A DNA stretch of 23,161 bases from Cocleimonas sp. GTDB taxonomy: Bacteria; Pseudomonadota; Gammaproteobacteria; Thiotrichales; Thiotrichaceae. The position numbers were made by a program, and so were the translations under genes. The notes under the pieces were generated by a model. The model saw nothing but the letters and a program-made list of their open reading frames with translations, did no database searches and was not told the DNA's origin. The first letter of the stretch is position 1. Each line of letters opens with the position of its first letter. The stretch is taken from NCBI GenBank assembly GCA_023145535.1, contig JAGLDQ010000001.1, positions 1 to 23,161 on the forward strand. Reading direction: 5' to 3'. Shown in pieces: positions 23,099-23,161 of the stretch.

Positions 23099-23161
23099 TC
23101 AAGTTTTACGTTCCCAAGTATCCCGTAATCCAATCGTGCGATTAAACACCATTTTATCGTT
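23099..23161 (-). CDS. glnS: Glutaminyl-tRNA synthetase, C-terminal end only
   Basis: The last 20 codons of a minus-strand gene enter from the right edge and end with TGA at 23101-23099. The residues NDKMVFNRTIGLRDTWERKT closely match the C-terminus of proteobacterial GlnRS, where E. coli ends PVFNRTVGLRDTWAK. GlnRS charges tRNA-Gln with glutamine. Only the anticodon-binding domain's final strand is in view, so nothing can be said about the rest. Confidence 0.85.
   Translation of the reverse strand, partial: NDKMVFNRTIGLRDTWERKT

Noticed and set aside
1..23161. CRISPR arrays, insertion sequences, attachment sites, tRNA or rRNA genes
   Set aside because: No regularly spaced repeats, transposase-like proteins, terminal repeats or cloverleaf-type sequences were recognised on either strand by reading; a dedicated tRNA or IS search was not possible.

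Overview
The window is a chromosomal segment of a low-GC gammaproteobacterium. The assignment rests on gene content: cmoA/cmoB for wobble uridine modification, a YciK-like SDR, SelO, a HopJ-family protein, an E. coli-like MsrA with its typical N-terminal extension, class II PyrC, and the C-terminal end of a GlnRS-type glnS. A rhodanese-like protein next to a secreted double-thioredoxin protein recalls sulfur-oxidising lineages such as Thiotrichales, but genus-level placement is inference. No phage genes, transposases, CRISPR arrays, rRNA or tRNA were seen.

Layout. 1-200 (-): truncated exported DUF4124-type protein. 562-3629 (+): tight redox-repair operon of rhodanese, msrA, selO and an FMN reductase. 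3738-4328 (-): transglutaminase-like protein. 4474-5989 (+): HopJ-family gene, then aroC. 6044-7376 (-): anchored SLT transglycosylase-like protein and a GST. 7759-10273 (+): YciK-like SDR, cmoA, cmoB. 10332-14701 (-): membrane metal-dependent hydrolase, a large exported clan GH-A-like protein, and der. 14859-18347 (+): a stress cassette with a 31-residue membrane peptide, XpaC, TelA and an SPFH-GYF protein, behind a good sigma70-like promoter. 18429-19469 (+): pyrC. 19497-21475 (-): rhodanese-like protein and double-thioredoxin protein. 21476-22157: 680 bases with no convincing gene but with a strong orphan terminator. 22158-23161 (-): second small membrane hydrolase, GFA-family protein, and the 3' end of glnS.

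How the genes fit together. The first operon looks dedicated to thiol and methionine redox homeostasis (sulfurtransferase, methionine sulfoxide reductase, protein AMPylase, flavin reductase). AroC makes chorismate, whose product prephenate is the carboxyl donor for CmoA; CmoB then finishes cmo5U34 in tRNA. The XpaC-TelA-SPFH cassette is the most system-like locus: membrane-embedded, coiled-coil and membrane-scaffold proteins of a poorly understood toxic-anion or envelope-stress response, here with an apparently unannotated small membrane peptide in front. The exported rhodanese-like/thioredoxin pair has lost the rhodanese active-site cysteines, which suggests a binding or scaffold role beside an active dithiol partner. 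The YciK-like SDR likewise has Phe in place of the catalytic Tyr. Most of the window is otherwise ordinary housekeeping.
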